Shown here: piece by piece, positions 23,695 to 36,103 of the stretch | Layout of the letters: each line of letters begins with the position of its first letter | How positions within the stretch are numbered: position 1 is the stretch's first letter | Origin: Verticillium longisporum | Taxonomy: Eukaryota; Ascomycota; Sordariomycetes; Glomerellales; Plectosphaerellaceae | DNA: 64,000 nt | NCBI GenBank assembly: GCA_019188255.1 | Contig: JAETXT010000014.1 | Location: forward strand, 992,001-1,056,000 | Reading direction: 5' to 3' | Notes under the pieces: generated by a model | Databases searched by the model: none | The model's input: only the letters and a program-made list of their open reading frames with translations | What the model was told of the DNA's origin: nothing | Position numbers and translations under genes: made by a program

Positions 23695-26118
23695 ATGCAG
23701 GATCTCTCGGGAGCCGGCCAGCAGGCCGGACACGCCCCCAGCGGACGATTCCCCGGGCACGTTTCCAAGCCATCAAACAGCGACACAGGCTTCTCTCACG
23801 GCGCTTTCACTTCCAACATTTCGGGTTTCGCCGACAGACACCCTCGTCGTGGCAACATTCCCACCATCAACACCCAGACCATGCCTCCCCAGCAGCAATT
23901 CCAGCAGCAGCAGCAGCATGTCCCCAACACGGCCGCCGACATGGCCACTCCTGGCACTGCTTTTGACATGCAGTTCACTCCTCTGCTACCCTCGCAGCTG
24001 CTCCTCGGAAGCCCTTTCCAGCCTGGCACGCCTGGCGCCTTTGGCAGCCCCCAGTTCCAGATGCAGGGTTTCCAGCAGGCTCAGCAGCATCACCAGCACC
24101 AGCAGCACCAGCACCAGCAGCACCAGAACGGACTCGCCAGCCCTGTGCTCCAGAACATGTCGCCCCAGCAGTACCAGGCCATGGTCTCGCCCTCGACTTA
24201 CGGCGCCCCCCAGTACTTCGCGCCTCAGTCACCCACGGCCTCGGGCTTCGGCGGTATGCAGCAGATGCAGTTGCAGCAGCCCACTTCTCCCGTGTCCATG
24301 ACCCCCGGTATCGTCACCGGCACCAGCCGTACCGTCTACCTGGGCAACATTCCTCCCGAGACGTCGGCCGAGGAGATTCTGGGCCACGTGAGGAGCGGAC
24401 AGATTGAGTCCGTCCGTCTTCTCCCCGACAAGAACTGTGCCTTCATCTCCTTCCTGGACGCCAGCTCCGCCACCCACTTCCACTCTGATGCCATCTTGAA
24501 AAAGCTCTGCATCAAGGGACAGGATATCAAGGTCGGTTGGGGCAAGCCCTCCCAGGTGCCCACCTCGGTGGCTCTCGCCGTTCAGCAGTCCGGCGCCTCG
24601 CGCAACGTCTACCTCGGCAACCTGCCCGAAGACATAACCGAGGAGGAGCTGCGTGAGGACCTTGGCAAGTTTGGTGCCATCGACACTGTCAAGATTGTCC
24701 GCGAGAAGAGCATTGCCTTTATCCACTTCCTCTCCATCTCCAACGCCATCAAGGCGGTGGTACAGCTCCCCCAGGAGCCCAAGTGGCAGGCCCCACGCCG
24801 CGTGTACTACGGCAAGGACCGTTGTGCCTACGTCTCCAAGACGCAGCAGCAGAACGCCGCCCAGTATCTGGGCATTGCTCCCGGCTATGCTCACATGCTG
24901 ACTGGAGCTGATCGCGACCTCATCTCCAGCGCTCTGGCCCAGCAGTCCGTGGCTGCGGCCGCCGTTGCCACCACTGCGGGTGGCATCGCCAACCTCGGCA
25001 ACCGCACCATCTACCTGGGCAACATTCACCCGGAGACGACTATCGAGGAGATTTGCAACGTCGTTCGTGGCGGTCTTCTGCACCACATCCGCTACATCCC
25101 CGACAAGCACATCTGCTTTGTCACTTTCATCGACCCCACCGCTGCTGCCTCCTTCTATGCCCTCAGCAACCTGCAAGGCTTGATGATTCATAACCGTAGG
25201 CTCAAGATTGGCTGGGGCAAGCACTCGGGTGGCCTCCCTCCGGCGATTGCCCTGGCCGTCAGCGGCGGTGCCTCGCGTAACGTGTACATTGGAAACCTCG
25301 ACGAGACGTGGACTGAGGAACGCCTGAGGCAGGACTTTTCCGAGTTTGGCGAGATCGAGCTGGTCAACGCGCTGCGTGAGAAGAGCTGCGCTTTCGTCAA
25401 CTTCACCAACATTGCCAACGCTATCAAGGCCATTGAGGCTGTGCGTAGCAAGGAGGAGTACAGGAAGTTCAAGGTCAACTTTGGCAAGGATCGTTGCGGC
25501 AACCCTCCTCGTCAGCTTCAGCAGCAACAGGCCCAGTCGCCTCGCAGCGAGGGCGTCCCAGCCGGCGTCCCCTCCCGTCCTCCTGTGTAGTCCCAGTACG
25601 GCAACTCGCCCACCTTCAGCGGCACGCCCTCACCCCACCACTTCATCGGCGCCAACCCCTTGCCAATGTACCTCAGCCAAGTGTCCCACCAGGCACAGCA
25701 CCAACAGCACCAGCAACACAACCAGCTTGTTGCCCAGCAAGCTGCTCTTTTCGGTACCGCTCAGTCGTCGCCGAACGACGTGACGCTCGATGGCCCTCCT
25801 CAAGGTCCCTCATCCGGCCACCAACAGTCTGCCAGCATCTCGAACGGCTACCCGGGCAACGTGACAAGCTCTGGCGCTACCACCATTGGCGGTCTTTTGG
25901 CGCCTAACAACCGTGGCCAGCACAGCCGCGCCGTCAGCCTGCCTGTTCTGGCGCCTGGCTTCGAAAACGGCGCGCCGACGCCCAACAGCATCCCCGGCAA
26001 CGAGGGTGAGCGTCGTGGACACCAATACCAGGCCAGTTACGGCGGTATGGGTGCCGGGTACGGCCTCGGCCTACAGGGCGGCCTGAATGGCTGGGTTGAG
26101 GAGGAGGTTGCCAACTAA
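23695..26118 (+). CDS. MRN1: Mrn1/Nrd1-type RNA-binding protein, four RRMs, interrupted by in-frame TAG
   Basis: Predicted mRNA-binding regulator related to S. cerevisiae Mrn1 and S. pombe Nrd1. A Gln/His-rich low-complexity N-terminus is followed by four RRMs at about residues 212-284, 303-375, 437-510 and 528-600. Each RRM opens with an RNP2-like core (VYLGNI, VYLGNL, IYLGNI, VYIGNL). No intron is seen. TAG at 25588-25590 ends the first 631 residues. The same frame then stays open for 176 codons to 26118 with a similar Gln/His/Ser-rich composition and a plausible end (GGLNGWVEEEVAN). I infer either a CAG-to-TAG change (sequencing or allele) or readthrough. No base gain or loss is involved, unlike the homopolymer breaks elsewhere. 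Confidence 0.9.
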
Positions 26119-26958
26119 GTCAAGGGTGCAATAAGATTGACCTGGGTGTTGTTTCTTGTCTCGCGCGCCAGGAACATGAAGAGGACAAGATTGCTCTATT
26201 CCTTGTAATTGGGTTTTCAATCGAGATGTTTTTTTTTTGGTCTATTCACTCCTTCGCTTCGACTTCTCTTCTGTTCAGCTTCTTCTCCACTTGGAATTCT
26301 CGAGGATGCTTTTTTCTTGTCTCCGTCTACCTAGTATAATCTTTCCCCTCACCTTCGATGTATCATGTTGGATCGCCGGCCCCTTTGTTTTGCCGTCGCC
26401 ATACGTACATGGTGTAGATGAGGAATTTGCCACCAGGGAGGTGCCTGGTGGTCGGTATGTGGGACGAACTCGGCGAGCGGGACACGGAGGTCGTGGGTGA
26501 GGGCATCCGGCGGGAAATCGATGCCATGGGGGGCGTGGATTTTCAGGGCATGGATCGGCCAGGTACCTGAATAGAAATCAACGAAGCGGAAACCCGCCTG
26601 CGAAGCTCATTATCTCCTGATTGCCATGTTGTGCGAAGAAGCTGACGTCTGCTGGCAGAAACTTTTACCAGCAGTACAGCAAAGACGTGAGTGGCGGTCC
26701 ACAGACATGGGCATACGAGAAACGTGTGTCGTGTCTGGCCTTGAGCGAGCCCCGACTTGTGACATGAGACCGAGCAGTATCTCAACCATGGGATGAATAT
26801 TCTCCTTGGAATATATATGGATAGCCTGTCTTGAATCGCTAGAACGACGTTTACATCTCATGGAGGTCTCCCTTCTACCTTGCAGCTCGTATGGACAAAT
26901 AGAAACCTGGCGGACGCCTGTAATCAGATGCGGAAGAAAGACCGCGATGGCCACACAT
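26119..26958. other. Intergenic spacer between convergent genes
   Basis: 840 nt between the convergent Mrn1-like and acid phosphatase genes. The first part (about 26120-26350), with a T9 run, looks like 3' UTR. I see no gene. Confidence 0.5.
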
Positions 26959-28593
26959 TTAATATCCGGCAGGCTCGACCTTCTCCGAAAAGGCAATGGC
27001 CTTTGCGTTGAGACGGCACTCCTGTTTCCAGTCCTTGGGTGTAAACTTGTCGACGACGGATTTGAACGCGGCCTGGAAAGGATTTAAGCTTTTTGTCATT
27101 CATGATTCTCATCTCCCCTCAGCTTCGGGAGGGACAATGTAGGGTACGTGCCAGCGTGCAGAACGACTCGTCGCCGGGGAGATGGTTCCCCTGAGCGCGG
27201 CAGCCGGGTACGGTGACCGGCTCGTCGTTGTAGCGGAGGCGGACGTAGTAGCCATCGAGCTTGGCGCGCTCAGCGGTCGTGAGGGACTCGGTCGGTGTGC
27301 GGCCGATGCCCGGGGGGGAGTCCCGGGAGTTGAGGCGGAGCTGAAGAGGGATGCGAACCAGTTTGTAGACTTGACCACCGGGGCCGTTTGCGTTGTGGGA
27401 GGCACAGCATCTTTGGGGCGGGAGTCGCGGAAGAGCTCGATGGCGATGTGGCTCGTGAAGGGGGCCATTTGTCAGTGCCAAAAGCACCGAGACTTGTGAG
27501 AATAGCAGCGAGAGTTGTGTCGTGGCAACCACTTATGCCGAACTTGACGGGGACGGAGCCATTGGAGGAACTCGGCGAGGAGGAGGAGCCGGAAGGTTGG
27601 ACGAGCTCATAGTCGCCATCAGCAGCGGACTGCTCTGCGGAACCGACCATGCGGGCTACGACGTCACCCATGAGGCCACCAATGCCAAGCGTACGGTATT
27701 CTGTGCTCTCGCGATATCCGCTGTACCACTCCTCAACACCGATACGCTCGATGATCTCAATGACCTTGGGATCGTAGAAGGGGGCGGGCAGGCGTGTGGC
27801 AGGTCCATGGGCGCGAGTCGCGTTTATAGAATCCATGATCCCGGACAGGCGGGGGTGGGAGTCGACCTGGACGCGTGGGCTCTCGGGTGGCATGTACTGG
27901 GCCAGCTTCTTGTTGAGGTAGTCCATCTCGGGCGTGGTGTTCCAGCGGTCCGCAGTGCGCTGGGCAAAGGCGCGGGCGAGGGCGGCGAAGCGGCGGCAGT
28001 TGGAATCGTTGGGGAACAGCGTCTCATCTTGGGCGGTGCGTGTGAGGATCGTAGGCGGAGGGAAGGCAGCGGCGCGGGCGGAGGGGGTATAGGCCGGTAA
28101 AGGCTTGCTGCAGGGACTCGAGGGCGCGGGGCACGGGGGTGGATCGCAGGTATAGGTGGTCGGCGTCGGTGATGGTAGCCGGTAGAAAGGCGAGTCGGTC
28201 GACGTAGAGGTTTCGCAGGCGGGCTCCGAGGTCGTAAGTCGTCTGATGACCGAGATCGGTCAGGGAGCCCATGTCACAAACATCGTCGAGCTCGGCGCGG
28301 GGGCCGGTGGCGGTGATGGGGACGTCGTTGGCGCCGAAGGTCTCTAGGCGTCGACGCCACTGCAGGTCTGTGTAACTGTCGGTGGTGGGGTCGAGGAGGG
28401 CGGCGCGAAGGTGGCGGACGGAACGACAGTAAGGCCAAAAGGGATGCAGGCCGGTGTTCTGAAATCGTGCGTTGACGGGGGTGCGCTCGCCATGGCGCAT
28501 GAGTACCTGGACTAGTTGTAGTTCAACATGCGGGGGGTAGAGCTGACGCAGCTCGGCATCGGAGTAAGGGGGGCGGACGTTGAGGGACGTCAT
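26959..28593 (-). CDS. Histidine acid phosphatase (branch 2)
   Basis: Phosphomonoesterase of the histidine phosphatase superfamily. The phosphohistidine motif is MRHGERTP near residue 31 and the proton-donor motif is SGCHDTTLAA. No signal peptide is visible from MTSLNVRPPYS, so it is probably intracellular, like the ACP6 lysophosphatidic-acid phosphatase branch; the substrate is unknown. Exons are 28593-27152 and 27072-26959; the intron fits best with a GC donor (GCACGT), giving ESFCTL|AAFKSVVDKF in phase 0. Three C runs (G on the plus strand) are short: 28083-28087 (two bases), 27460-27464 and 27380-27383 (one each). With these restored the protein is about 519 residues ending AFSEKVEPAGY. 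Break positions are inferred from where family-like sequence switches frame. Confidence 0.82.
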
Positions 28594-30834
28594 GTCGTGT
28601 TCGGCAATGTCTCAATCCGTCTCTGTCTCTAGCTGCAAAATGCCGGTTGCGTTGGGAGTCCGGGGGTGATATGTGCGATCTGAGGCGGGAAGGGGGGAAG
28701 CTAGCTGTTTGACGGCAATGGCAGACGCACGAGAGACGCCTATTGTTGGCAACCAGACAGCATAGGCGATGGAAAGGGGGGAGAGAGGGGGGTGGGATGT
28801 AGGTGATATGTGATGAGGAGAGGAAGTTGGTAGAATGTGGGAGAGAGGGAGGTAAGGGCAGGATTGTGACGTGCGGACGATCGGTGTCGTCGTGGAAGGT
28901 GAGGTAGTCAGTCGCGCTTTCCCCAATGACGGCCCGACGACGGGACCTCTCCTGCCCTGAAGTAGGTACCTCCAAGGAGGTACATGTAGCTGGCTAGCTG
29001 GCGCCCGGTGCCCTGGCGGCTGGAGCTGTCCCCCCGCCCCTCGCACCCATGTCGTCAAGCCTCACCTCGGCACTGCAAGCGGCTATCGCCGTGGCTGATG
29101 CTCGAGGGGGCGATCATTGAAGAGGGGGCGTCAGTGCTGCCAATGAAGCACCGCAATTGAGCCCACGCAGCTGGTACGCCTGAAGGTGACCCCTCTGCGG
29201 TGACACCGGTGGCACTGGCAGCATTGGAGGGGTCACAGTGCGTATACTGATCAGGCGCGGACTGTGTTTTCGGATCCGAAATACGGGTTGAGCTCCAGGC
29301 AGCAGCACAATCAGCAGCAGCAGCAGGGTGACCCCAAAACATTGGCCATTCACAATACCTCCAGATGATCCTTCCGTCGGCACGGGCAGCCCAAGGTTCC
29401 ACTCCAGCTGGGCTGCTCTTTCCGGTGTTTCTAGGGGTGCCACTGTCGCTGATCCCCAATCCGGTCTCTTGGACCTGCCAGCCATAACTTTGGCTGTGCT
29501 GTGGCTGGCTCCAGAAATAAGGTAGGTAATGTCACACAGGCAGGTGCTACCCGTCCATCGCCATGCTAATGATGCAGCAACCATACCACCAAAGATCTGG
29601 GAGGCTTCCACTGCGACCCAACATGGTGTACCTGTTCTCTCTTCAAACGACCTACACACCCATCCACCCATCGTGAGCCGTTTCTTCTACGGCGGAATCC
29701 TTCTTCACTCCTCAGCACAGCACCTGCACCACAACAAGATCAACGTTCCCCCACACTCGGCTAGCTAGTCAGTCAGTCCAGTGCCCACGGCGCACGCCTT
29801 CGAGAATGATCCCACCTTCTCCATCCATCCATGGCGCCCCCGCAAGGCCGGCCACGCCGCTTTCGGCTGATTGTAAGCAGAGGAGCACCGTGGAACGACG
29901 ATTACGAGTAAAGCGCGAGCCAAACGAACCCGAACACAGACCTGCACGCGCACGATGCGGAAGGAAGGCCCCTCTTCGCAAGTCAGAGAGGCGCAGCGTC
30001 GCCATGGCCGTCGCCCAGACGTCCCGCCCGACTAAAGGATCCCGAGTCTGGTGGCAGTTCAACCCTCATCAGCCTGAAGTCCTGCTGTGCGTGTGTGCAG
30101 GCCTCATTCTTGGATTTCTGTCATTTTTTCCAAAACCTCTTTGCCTCGATCCTTATCGCTCCATTCGTCTCCAGAGCCTATTGCCTGCGAGAATCGCTTC
30201 GCTAACAATACAATCACATGCTATCCATCTTCTTGGCCCCATCTTGCTTCATGCCACATTATCCCTCTTGGCTGCTGAAAAAACCCCCCTCCCTTCCTAC
30301 TTTTCCCCATATTCGGCGGCCTTTTCGGCGCCTTCGGACTTGCCCTGTTGCCCGAACCCCTCGTTGGTGCTGCCGACCTCTTTTCGTCTCTGCCCAGCTG
30401 AGCCAAGCTCTTGCTCTTGTGCCCCCCACTGTCAAGACTTCGAACGACGCAATTCTGGTCCAGCAACCTCTCATACCACTGCTCCGATAAGCTGGCGCAG
30501 TATCTCTGTCTGCGTGGGCATTGAACTACCTGGTCTTTTTTCCAGCCTTTGCTTCTTCTTCAGTTCCACAGCGACCTATGCATCGGAGAGTGACGTCAAG
30601 CTTGCCATTAAACATTCAGCTCCAGCCAAGCGACTTGATTAGGTTTGTTTGGTCCATGACGTTGGGGTAGACAGATTCCAATTGGAGATCCGAACCACCG
30701 ACTTGCCCCTCCGGGCAGCTCCCGGAACCCCCGGCAGCTGGACAGCCACATAAACCGCGCCTGGCCCCAGCTACGCAACGCTCGCTGGCCGTTGAAACGA
30801 TCAGACTTGTTCTCGGAATTTCACTGCAACCACC
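28594..30834. other. 2.2-kb divergent intergenic region
   Basis: Promoters of the acid phosphatase (minus) and the LCAT-like gene (plus). A GTAGGTACC...GGTACATG motif lies at 28971-28986 and an AGGTAGGTAAT motif at 29519-29529. A 278-codon open frame (29806-30642) spans the probable LCAT-like leader; its composition is not protein-like, so I leave it out. Confidence 0.5.
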
Positions 30835-33380
30835 ATGGCGACCGTTTCACAGCCCTTCGAGGCTCGGGCCGCGGCCACGAGAGACCCTCTGTCTCTTGAC
30901 CCCTCGACACGGACGACACCACCGGCGAGGACGGCCTGATAGATGATGACGCCCAACTCGTCATGCAGCCCGCTCTAAGCGTCGCCGCCACCCGCCTCAC
31001 CCTCTCCCGGACGCCTGCTGCCGAGAAGGCAGCCGCTATGGACATGGCACCCGAGAATCCCTATTTCGGCAGTGTTACACCACCAACCAGCGACGAGGAA
31101 TCGACCAGTCCCGGCAGTCCGCCGGTGCCAATTTCTATCCCACACGACCGCCCAGCGAGAGCATCATCAAGACGAACCTCTCCGCCAAGAACGTACAATG
31201 AGCAGCGCTACTCCCCACCACCGCAAAGCCCTCTACCAGCACCATGGCGCTCCGTGCCCAATGAGACGAATGCCTCCCCGTCAGGACAACCCAAACGAGC
31301 CCTAGAATCTATTTCTTTCGGACAGACCAGAGCCCGCCGCTCTGGTTCAGCCGGAGCTGAAGCATTCAAGAGGCTTTCCAAAGCTCTTCCTTCTTTCCCC
31401 AATGCCAGCAGTTTGTCAAACATCATGTCCAACATGTCCAACATGTCCAACTCCTTCTTCTCCTCTTCACCTACCGAAAAGACGGACTCAACACCCGGAA
31501 TACCTCGCTCGCCGCCACTGTCTCAGGGGGCGACCAGGACTGCTCGACCATCGCGACCACATAACAACACCATTTCTTATCCAGCAAATCGGTCACAGCC
31601 AGGCTTGGTCCATGATGGCTCCGCAGACGAACGAATTCAGTCACCACTCTATCGCAAAGCATCCAACGCTCACTCGTTGCGGAGGACGAATTCGGATGAC
31701 TCGATTCTCTATCACTCGCTGTCTCGCGTCTCCTCTCTCGGCGACGAGACCATGTTTGATGACGTACGCGCAATGGCCAATGTCAGGATGAAAGCGATCA
31801 GAGACAGCCTGCCGGACAGGCCAAGCTTTAAAATGCCTAGCATGCCCAAATTCGCTTCACAGCGCAAGATGTTCCAAGCATTTGACGAACCGAACATTAC
31901 GTCCATTCCCGAGCAACCAGCCTTCAGTCAAGAGGACGAGGATGCCGCAGCCCTCGATCGCGTGCTCGAGACCTTGACAGGCGATCTGGTCATTCTTGGG
32001 GGATATCGGGGTTCCGTATTGCGTTCTGCAGAGGCGCCGCATCACCAGCTCTGGGCCCCGGTCAAGGTGGGACTGAACTTGAGGAAAGCCGACCTTGAGG
32101 TAGGCTTGGATCCCGAGGACGAAGAAACCATGGAACAGCGCATAATTCCATCTGGTATGCTGCAGAACATCGGCCCCATTGACATCTCACGCAAACTGTT
32201 CAAAAAGGTCAGGTCTTGTGAGAACGCTCGGAACGGCAAGCTTCGCGTTTGGGATTATGGTTATGACTGGAGGCTCAGCCCTCATCTTCTGTCACAGAAA
32301 ATGATCGCATTTTTGGAGAAGCTACCATCCAACCTGCCAGGGTCACAAGAGCCTAGGGGTGCCCTTGTCCTTGCGCACAGTCTAGGCGGACTGATCACGC
32401 GGCACGTGGTCAACCAGCGTCCAGACCTCTTCTCGGGCGTTGTCTACGTTGGTGTGCCTCAGCGCTGCATTAATGTTCTCGGTCCTCTCCGCAATGGTGA
32501 TGCCGTGCTGTTCAACGAAAAGATCCTCACCGCACAGGTTAACTTTTCCCTCCGGACGACCTTTGCATTTCTTCCAGAAGATGGATTTTGCTTCATCGAC
32601 AAGGACACCAAGGAAGAATATCGAATCGATTTTCATAGCGCTGACGACTGGATCAAGTACCGACTTTGCCCAGCCACCGATACGGCCCTCCCAGCCCTGA
32701 ACCCGAAGCCGGCAACCGGCTTTGGGTCCATTCTTCGCAATCGCAGTAGCAGTTACAGTGAGAAGTGTTACAGCCAGCATCTGAGTAATTCCGTTGGCGA
32801 TTTGACTCGTAATGCCGAATCCACAAGAGACCGCCTCCTCAATCCGCAAGTCGACAGCACAGGTTCAAAGTTGCCTCCGTCAGACACCCGGCCTTCTCCT
32901 TTCGGCGCTGGGTCAGATTCCATCCCGCCTCCACCGCTGAATCGCGCCCGCAACATTGCGTATCTCAAGCGCACCCTCGCAGAGGTAAAGCACTTCCGGG
33001 CCGAGCTGGCACACAAACCGGCCTTCTCCGAGGCCAACTCCTACCCACCCATCGCCCTCATGTATGGCAAGGACACGCCGACGGTGTACGCTGTCAAAGT
33101 TGCCGGACGAGACGCCATTGCTCATGCGGACTGTTATGACGACCTCGTCTTCAGACCTGGTGACGGTGTAGTTCTTGCACGCGAGGCACAGCTGCCAGAG
33201 GGATACGAACTCGTTCGAGGGGGGCGGCAGAGGACACACAGGGGACACCTCACCATGTTGGGGGATATGCCAGCCGTGGGACGGGCCATGGAAGCTGTCA
33301 TCCGGGGGCGGAGAAAGGGCATCGGCATGGGCAGGCCGGACACAGGACACAATGGCGCTGAGAGTAGCGCAGGCGCCTAG
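30835..33380 (+). CDS. LCAT-like alpha/beta-hydrolase with long disordered N-terminus
   Basis: Probable acyltransferase or phospholipase of the lecithin:cholesterol acyltransferase type; the substrate is unknown. The start at MATVSQPFEA is inferred. It needs one extra C at 30900-30903, after which an acidic stretch (DTDDTTGEDGLIDDDAQLV) leads into the long open frame. The first about 330 residues are Ser/Pro-rich and probably disordered. The hydrolase domain begins at LVILGGYRGSVLR, continues through RVWDYGYDWRLSPH, and has the nucleophile elbow AHSLGG (Ser near 32379). YVGVPQRC and the DDWIKYRLCP segment follow. There is no intron and the joined protein is about 848 residues. The C-terminal RGRRKGIGMGR is basic. 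No signal peptide or TM segment is evident. Confidence 0.78.
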
Positions 33381-34238
33381 GAGACCCTGAAGCGTCGGGT
33401 CTGGCAGGCCTGGGGTGTGTGCTCGAGCTGCATGCGTGCTGAGCAGCTCTCTCGGCCGCGGCAGTGAAAGAGGGAGTGGAAGAAAAGAGTAGATAGACAT
33501 CTTAGACATACAAACGCGTGTCTCACGGCAAGCCCATCGCCAAAGACGATGACAGGGCGAACAGAAAAGAGCATGAATACTGTCACGAAAGGGACCAACG
33601 AATCACGCGTGCAATTCGTCGATGGGTAAGATGATGGGCTGTCGTGGTGTTTCTATTCCCGGCACCTTCACGACCGCTGATTGGGCTGGCACCGCATTTG
33701 CTCCCACCCCTCCTCGCCGGTAAGCGCCGGGGCTGCGGCGACGACATCTGCACACCGCGAGCCAATGCCGTGCCGCCGTGCCGTTCCTGCATTTGGCACT
33801 TGAATAGAATCCCGCATGACCTTGTGGCGGGAACGTCCTTGGTGATCGGCGCCGTTGGTATTAAGTGCCACTTCGCCAGCGCGGCTATCGTGCATGGGCG
33901 CGTCGCTGGGTCTCAGTCTCGGCGGCCAGATGCCGTGCGAGTGTGGTAGGTAGCAGGCGGTTAGGTGGTGTGTGTTGGGGAGAGAGTGTGACTATTAGTA
34001 TGTGATTCCGCACTCCTCTATAGGACGAGAGCAAATCCTATGGTATCGGTTTTCAGCTGTGCTGTCCGCTGTTCCTTCATCCTCGTCTCCTTTTCTCTCA
34101 TTTTGGGTGTTCTTTCTGAACGGTTCCAATCCATCCTTTGACTTGTAACCACCTCGATCTTTGGACTTTGCAGTCACTCGAAGGCCTTCCGTCTCACTTT
34201 CACACACCGATATCCAAAGACGGTGAAGCGGAGCAAAC
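33381..34238. other. Intergenic region
   Basis: 858 nt with the LCAT-like 3' region and the promoter of the four-TM gene. A TGGTAGGTAGC...TTAGGTGG motif lies at 33944-33968. I see no gene. Confidence 0.5.
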
Positions 34239-34977
34239 ATGGCGGAAAGCAAGACAACGTACCAGACTTCCAACTTTGAGGTCGACACCCCGGCTGTGCC
34301 GAGCTTCGGCCGCCTGCGAGCCCTCAACTTCCTCGATGCCGCTCGCAACGGCCTCACGCTGCTGGCGCTGTGCTCCAGCATCACCATCCTCGGCGTGTCG
34401 GCGGACGCGCTCGCTGTGTACGACCAAACTCATGTGCCCGCCGAGTTTATGCTGCCGCTGTGGCCGGACGACTTTGACCTGCGACCGACGACCACGCTCG
34501 TGGCGTGCAGCGCCATTGTGATCCTCGCCAACATTGTCTCCCTCGTTGGTAGCAAGGTCGGCTTCGTAAGTGGCACATTTTGATTTTCTGGATAAACGCG
34601 GGGACACCCGTTGACGCATTTCACAGATTCGCGACAACTTCCGCGCGCATGCCGCTCTCTCCCTCCTCGCGCCGCTCGCGTGCCTGACGGCCGCCATCGT
34701 CGCCGTGGGCCTCTCGTTTGTGATTCGGGCGTCGACGTCGAGCGACACGATTCACAGCTGGTCCTGCCGGTGGGACGGCGTCCACATGGCTTCCCGGCCT
34801 CACTTTGGGACTCTGTGCAAGCAGAGCCGCGCAGGTCTGTACCTCACCGTGCTGCTCGTGCCGCTCGAGGTCCTCGTGGTCGGTCTGGCTCTGGTGCAGG
34901 CTGTGCTGGAGAGGAATGCTGGGCCTGCGCCGCGCCAGGGCCGGAGCAAGGAGAGGAGCCCGACGCCTTCTTCGTGA
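34239..34977 (+). CDS. Four-transmembrane protein, MARVEL-like topology, unknown function
   Basis: I do not recognise the family. Exons 34239-34565 and 34627-34977 (GTAAGT donor, TTCACAG acceptor) give 225 residues. After a short polar N-terminus with FEVDTPAVPSFGRLR there are four hydrophobic segments: around LTLLALCSSITILGVSADAL, TLVACSAIVILANIVSLVG, LSLLAPLACLTAAIVAVGL and LYLTVLLVPLEVLVVGLALV. Two cysteines in the third loop (SWSCRWDG and TLCKQS) could pair outside the cytosol. The tail APRQGRSKERSPTPSS is basic and Ser-rich. The four-helix layout resembles MARVEL proteins that act in membrane apposition, but this is topology only. Confidence 0.7.
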
Positions 34978-36103
34978 TTTCGGTGGTTCGTTTTCGGTGG
35001 GACTTGGTGGGAGTCTGTATGCCCTGTTGATGGGTTTCTGATCGTTGGTTTACACGGTTGACTGGACAGTACATTTGATTGGGGTCCCAAGGTCGTTAGG
35101 TGGCGTATCAGTCGGTGCTCCCTTTGATCTTTAGGGGGCTGTATGTAATTGATGGCGCTTGGTGTTTGTGATACTTAATCCTCTGCGAAATCGGAGTTCA
35201 TACTCGACGTTGGAGAACAGATCTGTTCTTTTTGCCCTTCTGCTGTACTTCGTGGCCATGAGCTGGGCCCAAATTTCGGATCGGTCTAGACTCAGGATCG
35301 ATGATGGATGTGTCCGTATTCGGATGTTGGATGGTGCAGAGAAGCCATATCAACTTGAGACACGAGGCAATGCAGGCTGCCGAGCGCGTCGTGTAGGCAG
35401 CCCGGGCTGACAGCAAGGGGGGCGGTAAGGCCGTGGCCCCGGCCTTGGGGCGTGTTGTTGGGGCCAGGATACATGAATGGGAGAAGCACCGAGCGATGCG
35501 AAGCGGAAGCCAACAGACCTGGAATGAAGTCGAGATATAGCTTTGGGGGCCCGTGATACACTAACGACCCGTTAATCTGTTGGTGTTGGCCGTGTCGTGG
35601 GGGCAGGACCCCAAAATGTGCCTGCCCTTGTGTTTGCCGCAGCCCGTCTTCGGGAAGCCACCACGCAAACCTCTTTCTGACAGCTGGTAGCTTCCCTCAG
35701 ACTACCTATCTACCTTACTTAGGTACTGTGTGAACCCCAACCTGAACCTGGTAAGGTATTTCACCTGCAAGGAATTCATAGGAAAACCAATTCTCACCTC
35801 CCCCACACTTTGGCTTGAATCTCATCTGCCTCGACACGCTCGACCTCGAGGGACACCTGAATTTCGAATCTGAATCTGGACTTCCTGAGACGTCGTGAAT
35901 ACACATCATCAATATCGAGACTTCGTTCGATGACATCAAGTCCCTATGCGTTCGCTCTTCTGACCCCAAACAGGGCCTGACGCTCAGCACTATGCTCTAT
36001 ACCCACAACAGCGGCGATATAATCCGACCAATACCATAGTTTGCTGAATATCGATCACAAACCCCAGATACTTGGACTGTTGCAAGACCCCATTCTGCCC
36101 ACA
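34978..36103. other. Intergenic region
   Basis: 1.1 kb between the four-TM and MIF-fold genes. It contains ACTACCTATCTACCTTACTT and GGTAAGGTAT motifs (35701-35758). I see no gene. Confidence 0.5.

Noticed and set aside
24229..25527. 432-codon open frame antisense to the four-RRM protein
   Set aside because: Shadow of a well-supported coding region with no independent motifs.
25555..25590. 36-nt GT...AG intron removing the TAG in the Mrn1-like gene
   Set aside because: It keeps frame but is too short for a fungal intron and has a poor donor (GTCCCA) and no branch point.
29806..30642. 278-codon open frame before the LCAT-like gene
   Set aside because: No codon bias or motif; probable 5' UTR and promoter.
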